From NCBI RefSeq assembly GCF_003024605.1, contig NZ_PYJQ01000005.1, forward strand, positions 248,001 through 312,000: DNA of 64,000 nt, written 5' to 3'. This DNA comes from Rhizobium sp. JAB6. GTDB lineage: Bacteria; Pseudomonadota; Alphaproteobacteria; Rhizobiales; Rhizobiaceae. The notes under the pieces are model-generated. The model saw nothing but the letters and a program-made list of their open reading frames with translations. It searched no databases and was not told where the DNA came from. The first letter of the stretch is position 1; each line of letters opens with the position of its first letter. Shown in pieces: positions 10,194 through 20,100 of the stretch. Both the position numbers and the translations under genes were made by a program.

Positions 10194-12599
10194 TCAGAAC
10201 GTCGCTTCCTGGACGCTGCCGAGATTGACGTCGCCCAACGTACGGAAGGTCAAACGGGCACCGATCGACCAATTGGTTGCCGAACTGGCGGTCGTATCCT
10301 TCTTGTCGAGGAACGACACGGTAAAGATCGTGCATTCGTCCTCGTAGGAAAGGCCGACACCCTGGCGGGTGATCTGATTGTTGTTAAGATCGTAGCTGAC
10401 CGTACCGAAGACGGACCAGTATTCCTTGAACTTGATCTGCGCGCGCGACTGGATTTCGTCCTGATTGGTGGTGAAACCATATTGCGGCTGGGCCGCAATA
10501 TGCGTGTAGATCAAGGATGTCTGGAACACATCGTTCGAGAAGCCGACGGATGTATCGCCACGCTTGAAAGCGAAATCCTTCTGATCGAAGCGATAGGATG
10601 TTGCGAGCGAGATTCCCTGCGGTGTCGTTAGACCGAACATGGTGACGTAGTCGGAACGGGTCGTCTCAAGACCGGAATCCGAACCGACGCCGGCCAGATC
10701 GTTTGTCGCAAACGAGTTGCGGCCCGCGAGCTGATAGGACTGTCCGAAGATATGCTGCAGCTTGTAACCGCTGTCGAAGCTGGCCGTATAACGCCACCCG
10801 ACATTGGCGCGTGTGCCACCCTCGATGCGATCGAAGCCCGAGAACTTGTCACGATCAAAGAGGTTCGTCGCATCGAAAACGAGGCTCTGTGCATCTTCGT
10901 TGGGCAACCGGCCGGCAAGCTGCTCGTCCGGCCGCACATAGATCTGCGCGATCGGCTCGAACACGTGCGTGCTGTTGCTTGTCGTGATCAGGAACGGGTA
11001 TTTGGCTTCGAGACCCGCCGTGACCATGCCGCGCGAGGCATAGTCGCTGGTATCGTAATTGCCGGGATAGCTGAACGATGCGCCGAAGGAGTTGGGCGAG
11101 TTCATATCCAGACCATAGACGTCACCGCGCGCCGCCGCCAATGGCGTCAGCACAAGGCCCTCATCGGTCGTAAAGGTACGCTGCCACTGCAGTTCTGTGC
11201 TGAAGCGGGTATAGCTGCCGGAGAGACCGAGGAAACGGTCGTTCAAGTTGGCGTCACCAAGATTGACGACGTTGTCGAGTGCGGATGTCTTCTCACGCGA
11301 CAGGTGCGTGAAATTCATCGTCGCCGACAGTTCGCCGCCATAGACCGATTTCGGATCGACATAGTGATAGTCCACGCTCGGATAGACATATGCCTGCTGC
11401 TTCTGTGCCGTGGCATTATTGTCTGTGTCCTGCACGTTATAATAGAAAGCGCGCATATCGAAGAAATTGCGCTTTCCGATACCTGTCAGATAGGCTTGGT
11501 TCGTATGGGTGGTTTGGTTGAGACCGTCCAGGCTGTAGGTGCGCGAGAAGTTATTATCGCTTTGCACCATGACATCCCAGCCGAAAGTCCAGCGAGGATT
11601 GATCCTGAAATCGGCCTTGGAATTGATCATGCCGCGAGTTTTGTGCTCGGCATCGGTCGTACCGGCGACGAAGGCATCCGGATTCATCTGATTGATGCCG
11701 GCAACGCGCAGGATATGGGTGCCATTCTCGAAACGCTGGCGGAACTCACCTTCGAGCAACAGCCCCTGATTGGTAAAGCCCGTGGCGGTGACCGTCGCAT
11801 CCATGCTCGGCGAGATGACGTAATAGTATGGAACCCTTACGCCGACGCCGAGACGCTGCGAGACGCTAACCGACGGAAACAGGAAGCCTGACTTGCGCTT
11901 GACTGTGTTGTCGGGAACTTCGACCCACGGAACATAGGCGATCGGCTGACCGAACAATTCGAAACGAGCATGCTCGAGACGAATGGTATGGGTCACGCCG
12001 TTCTGGACCACACGTTGGGCTTTGACCTGCCACAGCGGTGCGCGCCCCTGTTCGGAACAGGCCATGCAGGCGGTATAGACGCCCTTTGTGAGAATCAGCT
12101 GATTGCCGCCGACCCGCTCGCCCTTTTCGGCGACCATGCGGGTGTTGTCAGGCATTTCGATGCGCAGGGCATTCACGAACCCGTCGGAGAAGCTGTCGGT
12201 GACGTCCATTTTGTCACCGTACATGCGATTGCCGTCGGGGGTGATCAGCTCGACATTGCCGAGAGCCGTCATTCGCCCGGACTTCTGATTATACTCGACC
12301 TTCTGGGCGACCATCTTGTAGCCGCCATAGTTGATCTGGACCGCACCGCTTGCGGTGACGATCTGCGCATCCTTGTTATAGACCAGTTCGTTGGACGAAA
12401 GGACTAGCTTTGCGCCTTCCGGCACCTTCACCTTGATAGGAGAAGTGGTAGCGCCGGCGCCGCCATTGTTATTGCTGGCACTATTATTGTTGACCTGGGC
12501 GTAAGCGCCGACCGGGCTCAAAACATATGCACATGCGGCCGTGCCCGTAACCAGGGCAGCCACAAACTTTCTGATACTCTTGCGGTTGCCTGCCGCCAC
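10194..12599 (-). CDS. lptD: LPS assembly outer membrane protein LptD
   Basis: LptD forms the outer membrane beta-barrel that inserts lipopolysaccharide into the outer leaflet. The 801 residues comprise a signal peptide ending VGAYAQ, an asparagine-rich linker, an LptA-like (OstA) periplasmic region at about 50-170, and a long alternating-strand barrel to the end. A CxxC pair (TACMACSEQG) lies at the end of the N-domain and may form the disulphide that LptD needs. The start is GTG, directly after the lptG stop, so the two are probably translated together. Confidence 0.95.
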   Translation of the reverse strand: MAAGNRKSIRKFVAALVTGTAACAYVLSPVGAYAQVNNNSASNNNGGAGATTSPIKVKVPEGAKLVLSSNELVYNKDAQIVTASGAVQINYGGYKMVAQKVEYNQKSGRMTALGNVELITPDGNRMYGDKMDVTDSFSDGFVNALRIEMPDNTRMVAEKGERVGGNQLILTKGVYTACMACSEQGRAPLWQVKAQRVVQNGVTHTIRLEHARFELFGQPIAYVPWVEVPDNTVKRKSGFLFPSVSVSQRLGVGVRVPYYYVISPSMDATVTATGFTNQGLLLEGEFRQRFENGTHILRVAGINQMNPDAFVAGTTDAEHKTRGMINSKADFRINPRWTFGWDVMVQSDNNFSRTYSLDGLNQTTHTNQAYLTGIGKRNFFDMRAFYYNVQDTDNNATAQKQQAYVYPSVDYHYVDPKSVYGGELSATMNFTHLSREKTSALDNVVNLGDANLNDRFLGLSGSYTRFSTELQWQRTFTTDEGLVLTPLAAARGDVYGLDMNSPNSFGASFSYPGNYDTSDYASRGMVTAGLEAKYPFLITTSNSTHVFEPIAQIYVRPDEQLAGRLPNEDAQSLVFDATNLFDRDKFSGFDRIEGGTRANVGWRYTASFDSGYKLQHIFGQSYQLAGRNSFATNDLAGVGSDSGLETTRSDYVTMFGLTTPQGISLATSYRFDQKDFAFKRGDTSVGFSNDVFQTSLIYTHIAAQPQYGFTTNQDEIQSRAQIKFKEYWSVFGTVSYDLNNNQITRQGVGLSYEDECTIFTVSFLDKKDTTASSATNWSIGARLTFRTLGDVNLGSVQEATF

Positions 12600-13685
12600 T
12601 TAGCCGTCCTCCTGATGAAGCAGGATCGTTGCTCCGAATGCCAATGCGACGATCACGGGTATCCATGTCGCCACGTAGGGAGGAACCACTCCGCTGCTCC
12701 CGAATGCCTTTACAAGCACGGTGACAACATAAAGCACGAAGCCGGAGAGGATTCCACCCAGAATCACAGAGCGCGATTGATTGAATCTACTGAATTTTAG
12801 GGACACAGTTGCCGCAATCAGAGTCATTGCCACCAGAAGGAACGGCTGCGACAGAAGCGAATAAAACTGTGTCTCAAGTGCGTTGGTCGATATGCCGAAG
12901 GTGCGTGCGACCTTTATTCGATTAGAAAGATCATAAAAAGCAATGGTTTCCGGTTGAGCCAGACGTTGCGAAACAAAATCCTGTTTCAGATTCGTACGAA
13001 CCTGTACCGAACTCTTGTGGTCGGGAATTTCACCGGGCCGCCGCTCGACGACATTGTTAAGAAGCCAGTAACCATCTTGCAACTTAGCCGAGTCGGCATC
13101 CTGCCGCAGGACGATATTTCCCTGTGAATCAAAGTGGATAAACACGACACCCGTCAACGTCGTTCCGTTGTTCAGAATGGCCTTGGCACCGATGATCGTG
13201 TCGTCTTTTCCGCTGGATTGACGCAGCCACGGAATAGAAAGCGTATTGCGATAGGATGGGTCTCCGCGCAGGTCGGCTTCGATGGTTTCGGCATGTCGCT
13301 GACCCCACGCCGCGACCGGATTAAGCGCGAGCATGGTCATAAGACCGACGCAGAAAGCACCCATCACGAAGGGCGTCATGAACTGCCACACGGAAATGCC
13401 GGCCGCGCGCGCGATAACCAGTTCACGGCGGCGGTTGAGGGCGATCAGCACCGTCATGCCGACGAACAGCGCGATGAACGGTACCGTCTGCTGCAGGATG
13501 AACGGCAGCCTGACTGCCGTCATCAGCAAGCCGACGGAGACGGTGTATCCGGGCAGCCCGGCAAGACGCCCGGCGGTTTCGCTGAAATCGACAAGATAGA
13601 CGATCGAGATGACGCCGAGGAAGAACCAGAACGTCGTCACGATGTAACGCGTGAAGAAGTAGCGCCAGAGCGTGCCGAAAATCAT
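12600..13685 (-). CDS. lptG: LPS export ABC transporter permease LptG
   Basis: LptG is one of the two inner membrane permeases that, with LptF and the LptB ATPase, pull LPS out of the membrane. The 361 residues have the YjgP/YjgQ pattern: two to three N-terminal membrane helices, a large beta-jellyroll periplasmic domain at about 130-260, and three C-terminal helices. Its ATG overlaps the lptF stop as ATGA, and lptD begins one base after its own stop. lptB is not in this window. Confidence 0.93.
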   Translation of the reverse strand: MIFGTLWRYFFTRYIVTTFWFFLGVISIVYLVDFSETAGRLAGLPGYTVSVGLLMTAVRLPFILQQTVPFIALFVGMTVLIALNRRRELVIARAAGISVWQFMTPFVMGAFCVGLMTMLALNPVAAWGQRHAETIEADLRGDPSYRNTLSIPWLRQSSGKDDTIIGAKAILNNGTTLTGVVFIHFDSQGNIVLRQDADSAKLQDGYWLLNNVVERRPGEIPDHKSSVQVRTNLKQDFVSQRLAQPETIAFYDLSNRIKVARTFGISTNALETQFYSLLSQPFLLVAMTLIAATVSLKFSRFNQSRSVILGGILSGFVLYVVTVLVKAFGSSGVVPPYVATWIPVIVALAFGATILLHQEDG

Positions 13686-14860
13686 GCACCGCCCCCGTTC
13701 GAGCTGCCGGGTGCGGTCGGCATGCGGTCCTGGACTTTTTGCCGCCAGTTGTTGAGGCGGTTGCGGATCGAGACGGGCATCGTCATCTTCCGGGTCCGCA
13801 GCAGGAGGACGATTGCGATCAGCGCCGCGATGATATTGATGGCGTAGAGAACGCCGATGAATTTGGTTGAATGATCGATCTGGTTGGCAGCGTAGAAATC
13901 AGCCCAGCGCAGCGCGAACGATATGCCGAGCGCCGACACCATCGGATGCAGCCGCGCCTCGCGATGTGATCGCGCATCGCCTGCAATCACCAGAGATATC
14001 AGCGCGAAGATCGCCGGCAGCGCCCAGTCGTTGAGCCGGCGGTGCAATTCGGCCCGGTAATCGCCAGGTCTTTGCTTATAGTCCGGATCGTTCGTATCCG
14101 GATTGAGCAGGAAGCCAAGGCTGCGGTCGCTGGCCCGCGCATTCGGCTGGCCACGATTTTGCGTCATATCAGACAGGTCGAAGGAGTAGGAATCGAACTT
14201 GATGACCGAGACGCTGCCGTCGGGTGTTTTGCGGTGAACTTCGCCGTCCTTCATGAGCAGCGACGTACCGCTGGGGTCGACCGCCCCTTCCTTAGCATAA
14301 TAGATGAGATCGAAGGCGGGATCGCGCGAATCGACCACGAACAATCCCTTGAGAATGCGCCCCGACAGACGCTGCGAAATCTGCACGTAGAGCCCGTCTT
14401 CGATGCGCCGGAAGTTCTTCTCTTCGATGACTGTGGATAGAAGGTCCGCATAGGCTTCAGCCACCATCTGACGCGCGGCCACGCGGGCTCTCGGTTCGAC
14501 GACGTTATCCACGAAGAACGAAAACGCGCTGATCACGATCGCGAGAATCATGATCGGGCGGATGATGATGCTGCGCTTCGCGCCCGCGGCCTCCATGACT
14601 GTGAGTTCGGAGTCGCTGTTCATCGCGGTCAGCGTCTGCGTAATGCCGATGACGAGCGCAAAGGGCAGAACGATAGGGATGATCGTCGGCAGGATGAGCG
14701 TCGCGAGCTTTGCGAAGGAGCCCATGGACTGACCACTGTCGGTCACGAGGTTGATGCGCTGCAGAACCTGGGTGGTCCAGATAATGGCGAGCACCGGCAG
14801 CAGTGCTACCAGGAACATCATACCGACACGCCGTACGATATATGTCTCGAATAACTTCAT
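13682..14860 (-). CDS. lptF: LPS export ABC transporter permease LptF
   Basis: LptF is the partner permease of LptG. From the ATG at 14860 (MKLFETYIVRR) the protein is 392 residues with the same six-helix plus periplasmic jellyroll layout; the segment TQTLTAMNSDSELTVMEAAG is the cytoplasmic coupling helix that contacts LptB. An upstream in-frame start at 14908 gives an N-terminal tail unlike the family. It is the promoter-proximal gene of the operon lptF-lptG-lptD-surA-pdxA-rsmA. Confidence 0.93.
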   Translation of the reverse strand: MKLFETYIVRRVGMMFLVALLPVLAIIWTTQVLQRINLVTDSGQSMGSFAKLATLILPTIIPIVLPFALVIGITQTLTAMNSDSELTVMEAAGAKRSIIIRPIMILAIVISAFSFFVDNVVEPRARVAARQMVAEAYADLLSTVIEEKNFRRIEDGLYVQISQRLSGRILKGLFVVDSRDPAFDLIYYAKEGAVDPSGTSLLMKDGEVHRKTPDGSVSVIKFDSYSFDLSDMTQNRGQPNARASDRSLGFLLNPDTNDPDYKQRPGDYRAELHRRLNDWALPAIFALISLVIAGDARSHREARLHPMVSALGISFALRWADFYAANQIDHSTKFIGVLYAINIIAALIAIVLLLRTRKMTMPVSIRNRLNNWRQKVQDRMPTAPGSSNGGGA

Positions 14861-14962
14861 GCCGGCCCTTAAACGCAACAGCTGCCGGGCGAGCCGACAG
14901 AGATTCACCCTCCTCTACGCTGTTTGCGTTTTTTTGGCGACAACCAACTCGAAAAAAATTCG

Positions 14963-15444
14963 TTAATTTTCCGAGATTCTTCTGCCGTGTGGCGTTTGAG
15001 ATAGAGCGAGCAGGGCGGCGAATATGACGGGCGAAGAAAGCCAGCGGAGGACGGCATCGGAGAGATAATGTGCGCCAAAAACTACCCTGGGTGCGGGAAT
15101 CAGCAGTGAAACCGCCGCGATCGGCAGGGCTGCGGCCGATCGGAACGGCTGCGGGATGAGGATGAGACAGAATAGCCGGCCGGCCGCCGCGGCCTCGCCC
15201 GAGATGAAAGAGCAGTTGCCGACACATTTGCGGAGAAAGAGCCTGCATGCAGGAAATCGAACGTGCCGCCGCAGAGATCGGTCTGCCGTGGCCGCGGACG
15301 GCCTGAGAATGCCTTCAGCCAGAGATTGACGATCAGCGCCGGTCCAGGGTTCTGTGCGCATTGAAGATCGCGCCGGGATCCTGCCAGCATCCAGAGCAGC
15401 GCGAAGGCGACGGCATAGGGCAGATGAATGAAGATTTCCCTCAC
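14963..15444 (-). pseudogene. Decayed PAP2-family (LpxE-like) phosphatase gene
   Basis: Two reverse frames carry pieces of one PAP2 lipid phosphatase. The upstream frame (from about 15444) gives FIHLPYAVAFALLWMLAG and then LIVNLWLKAFSGRPRPRQT. Near 15229 the similarity shifts into the next frame, which gives GNCSFISGEAAAA and the last motif RVVFGAHYLSDAVL, ending at 14963. Inserting one base in the run TCCGCAAATG restores a continuous reading. The 5' end is also damaged: a TAA stands just upstream and the first membrane region looks shortened. PAP2 enzymes of this kind remove phosphate from lipid A or undecaprenyl pyrophosphate. The single-base shift could be a sequencing error, but the short 5' end argues for real decay. 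Confidence 0.7.
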
Positions 15445-15629
15445 CAGGTACCGCGGGGGCAGTTAAAACACTCTCACGCTTGGCCTAATCCTGCTGAATG
15501 ACAGGGATTTGAAGCAGCCGGACGTCTCTTATGGAGAGAAACCGCGCCGAAGCTTGTATTCCTTCTTGAGACCTTGAATGATGGTTGTGCAAAGTTCTGT
15601 CACTACGACGCATATTTATCGGAGCAGAA

Positions 15630-17126
15630 ATGTCTGTGAAATTCGAGATTTCCTTTGCCAAGTCGGCACGTCTCAGCGGTGGTCTGGCCATTCTCCTGAA
15701 AGACACGGACAGTGAGCTGCCGGCGGGTGCGGAGAGCGCCGATCCGGCGAATGTTTTCGCCAGGGCGGCGCCCGTATCCGGCTTCAAAGGCAAAGTTCTG
15801 AGCAGTCTGGATATCATCGCGCCGGAGGCGGCGCCCGTCGATCGAATCATGGTGATCGGTGCCGGCAAGGCCAAGAACCTGACCGCGCACGACTGGCTGA
15901 AACTCGGCGGCAGTGCGGCGGCAAAAATCCGCAATACGGAGATGGTCGCGATCTTCCTCGATGCGCGCAACATCGAAGTCGGCCCCAAGGAGGTCGCCGA
16001 TTTTGCCTTGGGTATGCTTTTGCGCGCCTACAGTTTCGATACATACAAGACGAAGAAGGGCGATGACGACGAGAAGGGGGCCTCGCGCAAGGCGGTGAAG
16101 GTCACGATCGTCACCCAGGAAGCGGCAGCCGCCAAGAAGCTCTACGCGACCTCGGAAGCCGTGGCCGGCGGCGTGATTCTTGCACGCGATCTCGTCAACG
16201 AGCCGCCGAATGTTCTCGGCCCGGTCGAATTTGCGGCTAAGGCCAAGGAATTGGAAAAGCTCGGCGTCGAGATCGAGATCCTGACGGAGCGTGAAATGCG
16301 CCGGCTCGGTATGGCCGCCCTGCTGGGCGTCGCGCAAGGTTCGGCCCGGCCGCCGCGGCTCGTGGTCATGCAATGGAAGGGCGGCAAGGCAAAGGACAAG
16401 CCGGTCGCCTTCATCGGCAAGGGCGTCGTCTTCGACACCGGCGGCATTTCGATCAAGCCGGCTGCCGGGATGGAGGAGATGAAGGGCGACATGGGAGGAG
16501 CTGCGGCCGTCACCGGGCTCATGCATACGCTTGCCGCACGCAAAGCCAAGGTCAACGCCATCGGCGTCATTGGCCTTGTGGAAAACATGCCCGACGGCAA
16601 TGCACAGCGCCCGGGCGATATCGTCACCTCCATGTCCGGCCAGACGATCGAGATCATCAACACGGATGCCGAGGGTCGTCTCGTTCTCTGCGATGTGCTC
16701 TGGTACACGAACGACCGCTTCAAGCCGCAGTTCATGATCGATCTGGCGACCCTGACCGGCGCGATCCTTGTCGCGCTCGGCAACCTGCAAGCCGGCCTCT
16801 TCTGCAATGACGATAGGTTGGCGGGCGAGCTGACGGCGGCAGGTCTTTCGACAGACGAGCGTCTGTGGCGCATGCCGCTCGGCAAGGATTACGACAAGAT
16901 GATCGACAGCAAGTTCGCCGATATGAAGAATACCGGCGGTCGTCATGCCGGTTCGATCACCGCCGCCCAGTTCCTCAAGCGCTTCGTCGGCGACACGCCC
17001 TGGGCCCATCTCGATATCGCCGGCACGGCGATGGGCTCCGTCCAGGACGAGATCAATCAATCCTGGGGTTCGGGTTTCGGCGTGCGCCTGCTCGACGAAC
17101 TGGTCCGCGCCAATTACGAATCGTGA
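15630..17126 (+). CDS. pepA: Leucyl aminopeptidase (M17 family)
   Basis: PepA removes N-terminal residues from peptides using two metal ions and also serves as a DNA-binding protein in some bacteria. The 498 residues have the M17 catalytic domain with Lys264, Asp269 and Lys276 in [15 protein letters not shown] and the signature NTDAEGR at 344-350 (Asp346, Glu348, Arg350). The ATG at 15630 has a GGAG ribosome site; the start at 15585 is less likely. holC follows 132 bp later, an old association. Confidence 0.96.
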   Translation: MSVKFEISFAKSARLSGGLAILLKDTDSELPAGAESADPANVFARAAPVSGFKGKVLSSLDIIAPEAAPVDRIMVIGAGKAKNLTAHDWLKLGGSAAAKIRNTEMVAIFLDARNIEVGPKEVADFALGMLLRAYSFDTYKTKKGDDDEKGASRKAVKVTIVTQEAAAAKKLYATSEAVAGGVILARDLVNEPPNVLGPVEFAAKAKELEKLGVEIEILTEREMRRLGMAALLGVAQGSARPPRLVVMQWKGGKAKDKPVAFIGKGVVFDTGGISIKPAAGMEEMKGDMGGAAAVTGLMHTLAARKAKVNAIGVIGLVENMPDGNAQRPGDIVTSMSGQTIEIINTDAEGRLVLCDVLWYTNDRFKPQFMIDLATLTGAILVALGNLQAGLFCNDDRLAGELTAAGLSTDERLWRMPLGKDYDKMIDSKFADMKNTGGRHAGSITAAQFLKRFVGDTPWAHLDIAGTAMGSVQDEINQSWGSGFGVRLLDELVRANYES

Positions 17127-17200
17127 CCGGCCGGATTGTGTGAGATAGAGCCTTTCCGCTTTTCTTCGAATTGCGAAAACGCTCTATCCTTTTTGTGACG

Positions 17201-17242
17201 CAATTCCGAACGGAAAACCGCTTCGCACTTTTCCTGGAATTG
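17201..17242. repeat. Rhizobial intergenic stem-loop repeat, copy 1
   Basis: Between pepA and holC, CAATTCC (17201-17207) pairs with GGAATTG (17236-17242), and inside it GGAAAA pairs with TTTTCC around the loop CCGCTTCGCAC. The same 11-base loop sits in a different stem at 31551-31575. The upstream sequence from about 17140 is also palindromic (ATAGAGC/GCTCTAT). I recall such elements as frequent between genes in Rhizobium, but copy number cannot be tested here. Confidence 0.65.
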
Positions 17243-17258
17243 CTTTAGAAGTGGCGCC

Positions 17259-17708
17259 ATGACCGACGTTCTCTTCTATCACCTGACGGAATCGAAGCTC
17301 GAAGACGCCCTGCCGCCGTTGATCGACAAGAGTGTCGAACGCGGCTGGCAGGTCGCCGTGCAGATGCGCGAGCCGGCCCGGCGCGATCTCCTCGATAGCC
17401 ATCTCTGGACCTATCGCGAGGACAGCTTTCTGCCGCACGGGACGGATGAGGGAGACATGGCTGACCAACAGCCGGTGCTGCTGACCATTTCCTCCGACAA
17501 CAAGAATAATGCAACGGTACGCTTCTTCATCGACGGCGCCGAAGCCACGGACGTCGGGGCCTATCAGCGCGTCGTGCTGATGTTCGACGGCTATGATCAG
17601 GAACAGTTGGAAAGCGCACGCGCTCAATGGAAGCGGCTGAAAGGCGAGGGGCACAACCTCACCTATTGGCAGCAGACGCAGGACGGCCGCTGGGAGAAGA
17701 AGGCCTGA
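17259..17708 (+). CDS. holC: DNA polymerase III chi subunit
   Basis: HolC (chi) links the clamp loader to single-stranded DNA-binding protein at the replication fork. The 149-residue protein starts TDVLFYHLTESKLEDALPPL, typical of the family, and has the central WTYREDSFLPHG and LMFDGYDQEQLESAR segments. Its place after pepA matches many proteobacteria. A palindromic intergenic repeat separates the two, so cotranscription is uncertain. Confidence 0.92.
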   Translation: MTDVLFYHLTESKLEDALPPLIDKSVERGWQVAVQMREPARRDLLDSHLWTYREDSFLPHGTDEGDMADQQPVLLTISSDNKNNATVRFFIDGAEATDVGAYQRVVLMFDGYDQEQLESARAQWKRLKGEGHNLTYWQQTQDGRWEKKA

Positions 17709-17735
17709 CTTTCTTCCGCTTTGTCGGAAGGCGAT

Positions 17736-18281
17736 TTACGCGCCTTCCGACAGGATCTTCTGGATGAAATCCTTCTTCGCCGCCGTATAGGACGCGCGAT
17801 CATTGGCATATCTTGCCGCAAGCTCGATCTTCAGTGCCTCATAGGCATGCGCCAGATCCGGCTCCCTGCGCAATCGGTCGCGAAAGATCAGGAAGTTGCG
17901 CCAGGTCGGGCCGCCATGTTCGACCACATGCACGAGATGCGTGCGGGTATCCCCTTGAATGTCACGACCGAAAATATGATCGTCCGGCACGATATTGCTG
18001 CCCGCATAGACGTAGCCGATGGAAGCCATCGGCTCGATACAGGCAAGCCCATCCTCGAAGCGCCGCACACCGACGGCAATATCGATGATCGGCTTTGCTT
18101 TTATCGTTGGGATCGACGTGCTGCCGAAATGCTGGACATCGACGGCGAGATCGCCGAGCGCCTTGCGAATGGCAGCTTCCTCCAGCAAATAGGCTTCGTG
18201 CCAGCTCTGGTTCGGGTCGGCAAGCTTGACGGACTTGTTGCCGACGCCGAGGCCGAAAGATTGTTCATGCTCCGATGCCAT
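17736..18281 (-). CDS. GrpB family protein (nucleotidyltransferase fold)
   Basis: This 181-residue protein belongs to the GrpB/UPF0157 family, which has a nucleotidyltransferase fold. The segments VQHFGSTSIPTIKAKPIIDI and HVVEHGGPTWRNFLIFRDRL are diagnostic. Despite the name the family is unrelated to the GrpE co-chaperone, and its substrate is unknown. The ATG at 18281 has a GGAG ribosome site six bases upstream of it; upstream starts are less likely. It converges with holC. Confidence 0.88.
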   Translation of the reverse strand: MASEHEQSFGLGVGNKSVKLADPNQSWHEAYLLEEAAIRKALGDLAVDVQHFGSTSIPTIKAKPIIDIAVGVRRFEDGLACIEPMASIGYVYAGSNIVPDDHIFGRDIQGDTRTHLVHVVEHGGPTWRNFLIFRDRLRREPDLAHAYEALKIELAARYANDRASYTAAKKDFIQKILSEGA

Positions 18282-18356
18282 AGGCATCTCTCCAGTGAAG
18301 ACGATGCGCCACGCTAGCACGCCGCGGGCAGCATTGTCTTTACCGGGAAGGGCCCA

Positions 18357-19280
18357 TCAATCGTAAAATGCTTCGACAAATTTGCGCTTGCCGAGCATGA
18401 AGGCATCGGCGACGTGGCGCAGTGGTGAAAGATCGACGTCGGAGGTACCGGCTTTGACGATCTCCGCAAAACGGCGATAGAGCGAGGGATATTCGGCCTC
18501 GGGCTCGGAGAATGTCAGCTCGCCATTGAACGAAAGCTTGGAGCCGCCTTCGGCGAGAACCATCTGGCCGGCATCCGTTTCGGCGACGATATCCCAGCTC
18601 TGCTTGCCCGTCTGGCGCCAGTCGAATTCGGCATGGACCGGAAGGCCGGTTCCGCTCTTGAAGTGCAGGTCGGCCGCGATCGGCGAATCGCGGTTTTCCG
18701 GGAATTCGAGCGTCGCCCCGGTCAGGAACAGCGGTGGCAGGATATGGGTTACGATCGACAGCGCATTGATGCCCGGATCGAAGACGCCGAGGCCGCCAGC
18801 CTGCCAGATCCATTCCTGGTTCGGATGCCAGTGGCGCACGTCTTCCTTCCAGATCACGTGAGCGCTGCGGATAGTCGTTCCCGCGAGGAAGCTCTTTGCA
18901 GCCTCCACGGCCGGCGCATAGCGTGAGTGCCAGCTTGCGAAGAGCGAGACGCCCTTGGCCTTGGCGAGGTTTTCGAGATCGGCCACTTCGCTGAGAGTCG
19001 CGCCGGGAGGCTTTTCAAGGAAAACATGCTTGCCGGCCGAGAGCGCCTTGTAGGCGGCTTCATAGCGATATTGCGGCGGCATGCAGAGAGAAACGGCATC
19101 GATCGCCGGCACGGCATCGAGCATGGCTTCGATCGTGGTGAAGGCCGGAATTCCGTCAACGGTGCCATGGCGGCTCGCCGTGGCGATCAGTTTGAAATCC
19201 GCGTTGTTCGCGATGGACGGAAGATGTTGGTCGCGGACGATCTTGCCGACACCGACGATAGCGAGGTTGATGGGGGACAT
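18357..19280 (-). CDS. Aldose 1-dehydrogenase of the Gfo/Idh/MocA family (D-galactose/L-arabinose type)
   Basis: The 307-residue protein has a Rossmann N-half (INLAIVGVGKIVRDQHLP) and the motif VFLEKPPGATLSEV of this family, with the conserved WHSRYAPAVE and GGLGVFDPGINALS segments. These match, from memory, the L-arabinose 1-dehydrogenase of Azospirillum and the D-galactose 1-dehydrogenases of Pseudomonas and rhizobia, which oxidise the sugar to its lactone with NAD(P). Which sugar is preferred cannot be read from sequence. The ATG at 19280 begins the first beta strand. It diverges from the TRAP permease genes. Confidence 0.87.
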   Translation of the reverse strand: MSPINLAIVGVGKIVRDQHLPSIANNADFKLIATASRHGTVDGIPAFTTIEAMLDAVPAIDAVSLCMPPQYRYEAAYKALSAGKHVFLEKPPGATLSEVADLENLAKAKGVSLFASWHSRYAPAVEAAKSFLAGTTIRSAHVIWKEDVRHWHPNQEWIWQAGGLGVFDPGINALSIVTHILPPLFLTGATLEFPENRDSPIAADLHFKSGTGLPVHAEFDWRQTGKQSWDIVAETDAGQMVLAEGGSKLSFNGELTFSEPEAEYPSLYRRFAEIVKAGTSDVDLSPLRHVADAFMLGKRKFVEAFYD

Positions 19281-19524
19281 GGGTGTCTCTCGATTAGTAT
19301 GATTATTGATGCGATCTTTATCAGAATGCCTGATGTGGGCAAGGGCGGCAAATCGCAAATGCGGGCATCAGGCCCAATCTTGGATCATTCCCAATCGTGG
19401 ACCATTGTGGTCAAGTGTCGTCATGCTTGGAAAACGAGTGCCGGCTCTTGATTCACAGCCTGAAATCGGCACTCTTTCCCCGCGCGGCCAAAAGATCCGG
19501 GAAGAATCGCTGCGGGGGGAAATC

Positions 19525-20100
19525 ATGAAAACATTGCTCGGCTTCAGCCGAATTGTCGATTATGTGGCTGAGATAATAGGAAAATCAGTCTCATGGCTTA
19601 TTCTGGTCGCCGTCTTGGTCAGCGCCGGAAACGCGCTCGTCCGCAAGGTCTTCAATACCTCGTCCAATGCCTGGCTGGAAGCGCAATGGTATCTGTTCGG
19701 CGCGGCCTTCATGCTCGCAGCCGCCTATACGTTGCGCCAGAACGAGCATATCCGCATCGACATCGTCTATGGTTCGCTGCCGCGCCGGGTGCAGCACTGG
19801 ATCGATCTTATCGGCCATTGCCTGTTCCTGATGCCCTTCGTGCTCCTGATGGTCTATGATCTCGTGCCTTATGTCCGCACGTCCTTCCTGTCGGGAGAGG
19901 TATCCTCCAGCGCCGGCGGCCTGATCATCTGGCCCGGCAAGGCGCTGTTACTGGCCGGGTTTTTTCTGCTGGCGCTGCAGGGGGTCTCCGAGATCATCAA
20001 GAAGATCGCCGTCATGCGCGGCGATATGGAGGATCCGACCCCCTATGTGCCGAGCCATGCACCCCTCGAGGTCGAAACGCCGGCAGGGGAGGCGCGCTGA
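19525..20100 (+). CDS. TRAP transporter small permease (DctQ/TakQ type)
   Basis: This 191-residue protein has four membrane segments and the DctQ-family pattern, including NAWLEAQWYLFGAAFMLAAA and HIRIDIVYGSLP. It is the small membrane subunit that works with DctM and a periplasmic binding protein in sodium-driven uptake. The ATG at 19525 has a strong GGGGGGA ribosome site. It overlaps the large subunit gene by one base. The likely partner binding protein is the TakP-like gene at 21964-23073. Confidence 0.9.
   Translation: MKTLLGFSRIVDYVAEIIGKSVSWLILVAVLVSAGNALVRKVFNTSSNAWLEAQWYLFGAAFMLAAAYTLRQNEHIRIDIVYGSLPRRVQHWIDLIGHCLFLMPFVLLMVYDLVPYVRTSFLSGEVSSSAGGLIIWPGKALLLAGFFLLALQGVSEIIKKIAVMRGDMEDPTPYVPSHAPLEVETPAGEAR

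Noticed and set aside
15485..15988. Reverse frame next to the PAP2 remnant, considered as more of that gene
   Set aside because: It lies opposite the beginning of pepA and shows no PAP2 motif or membrane pattern.
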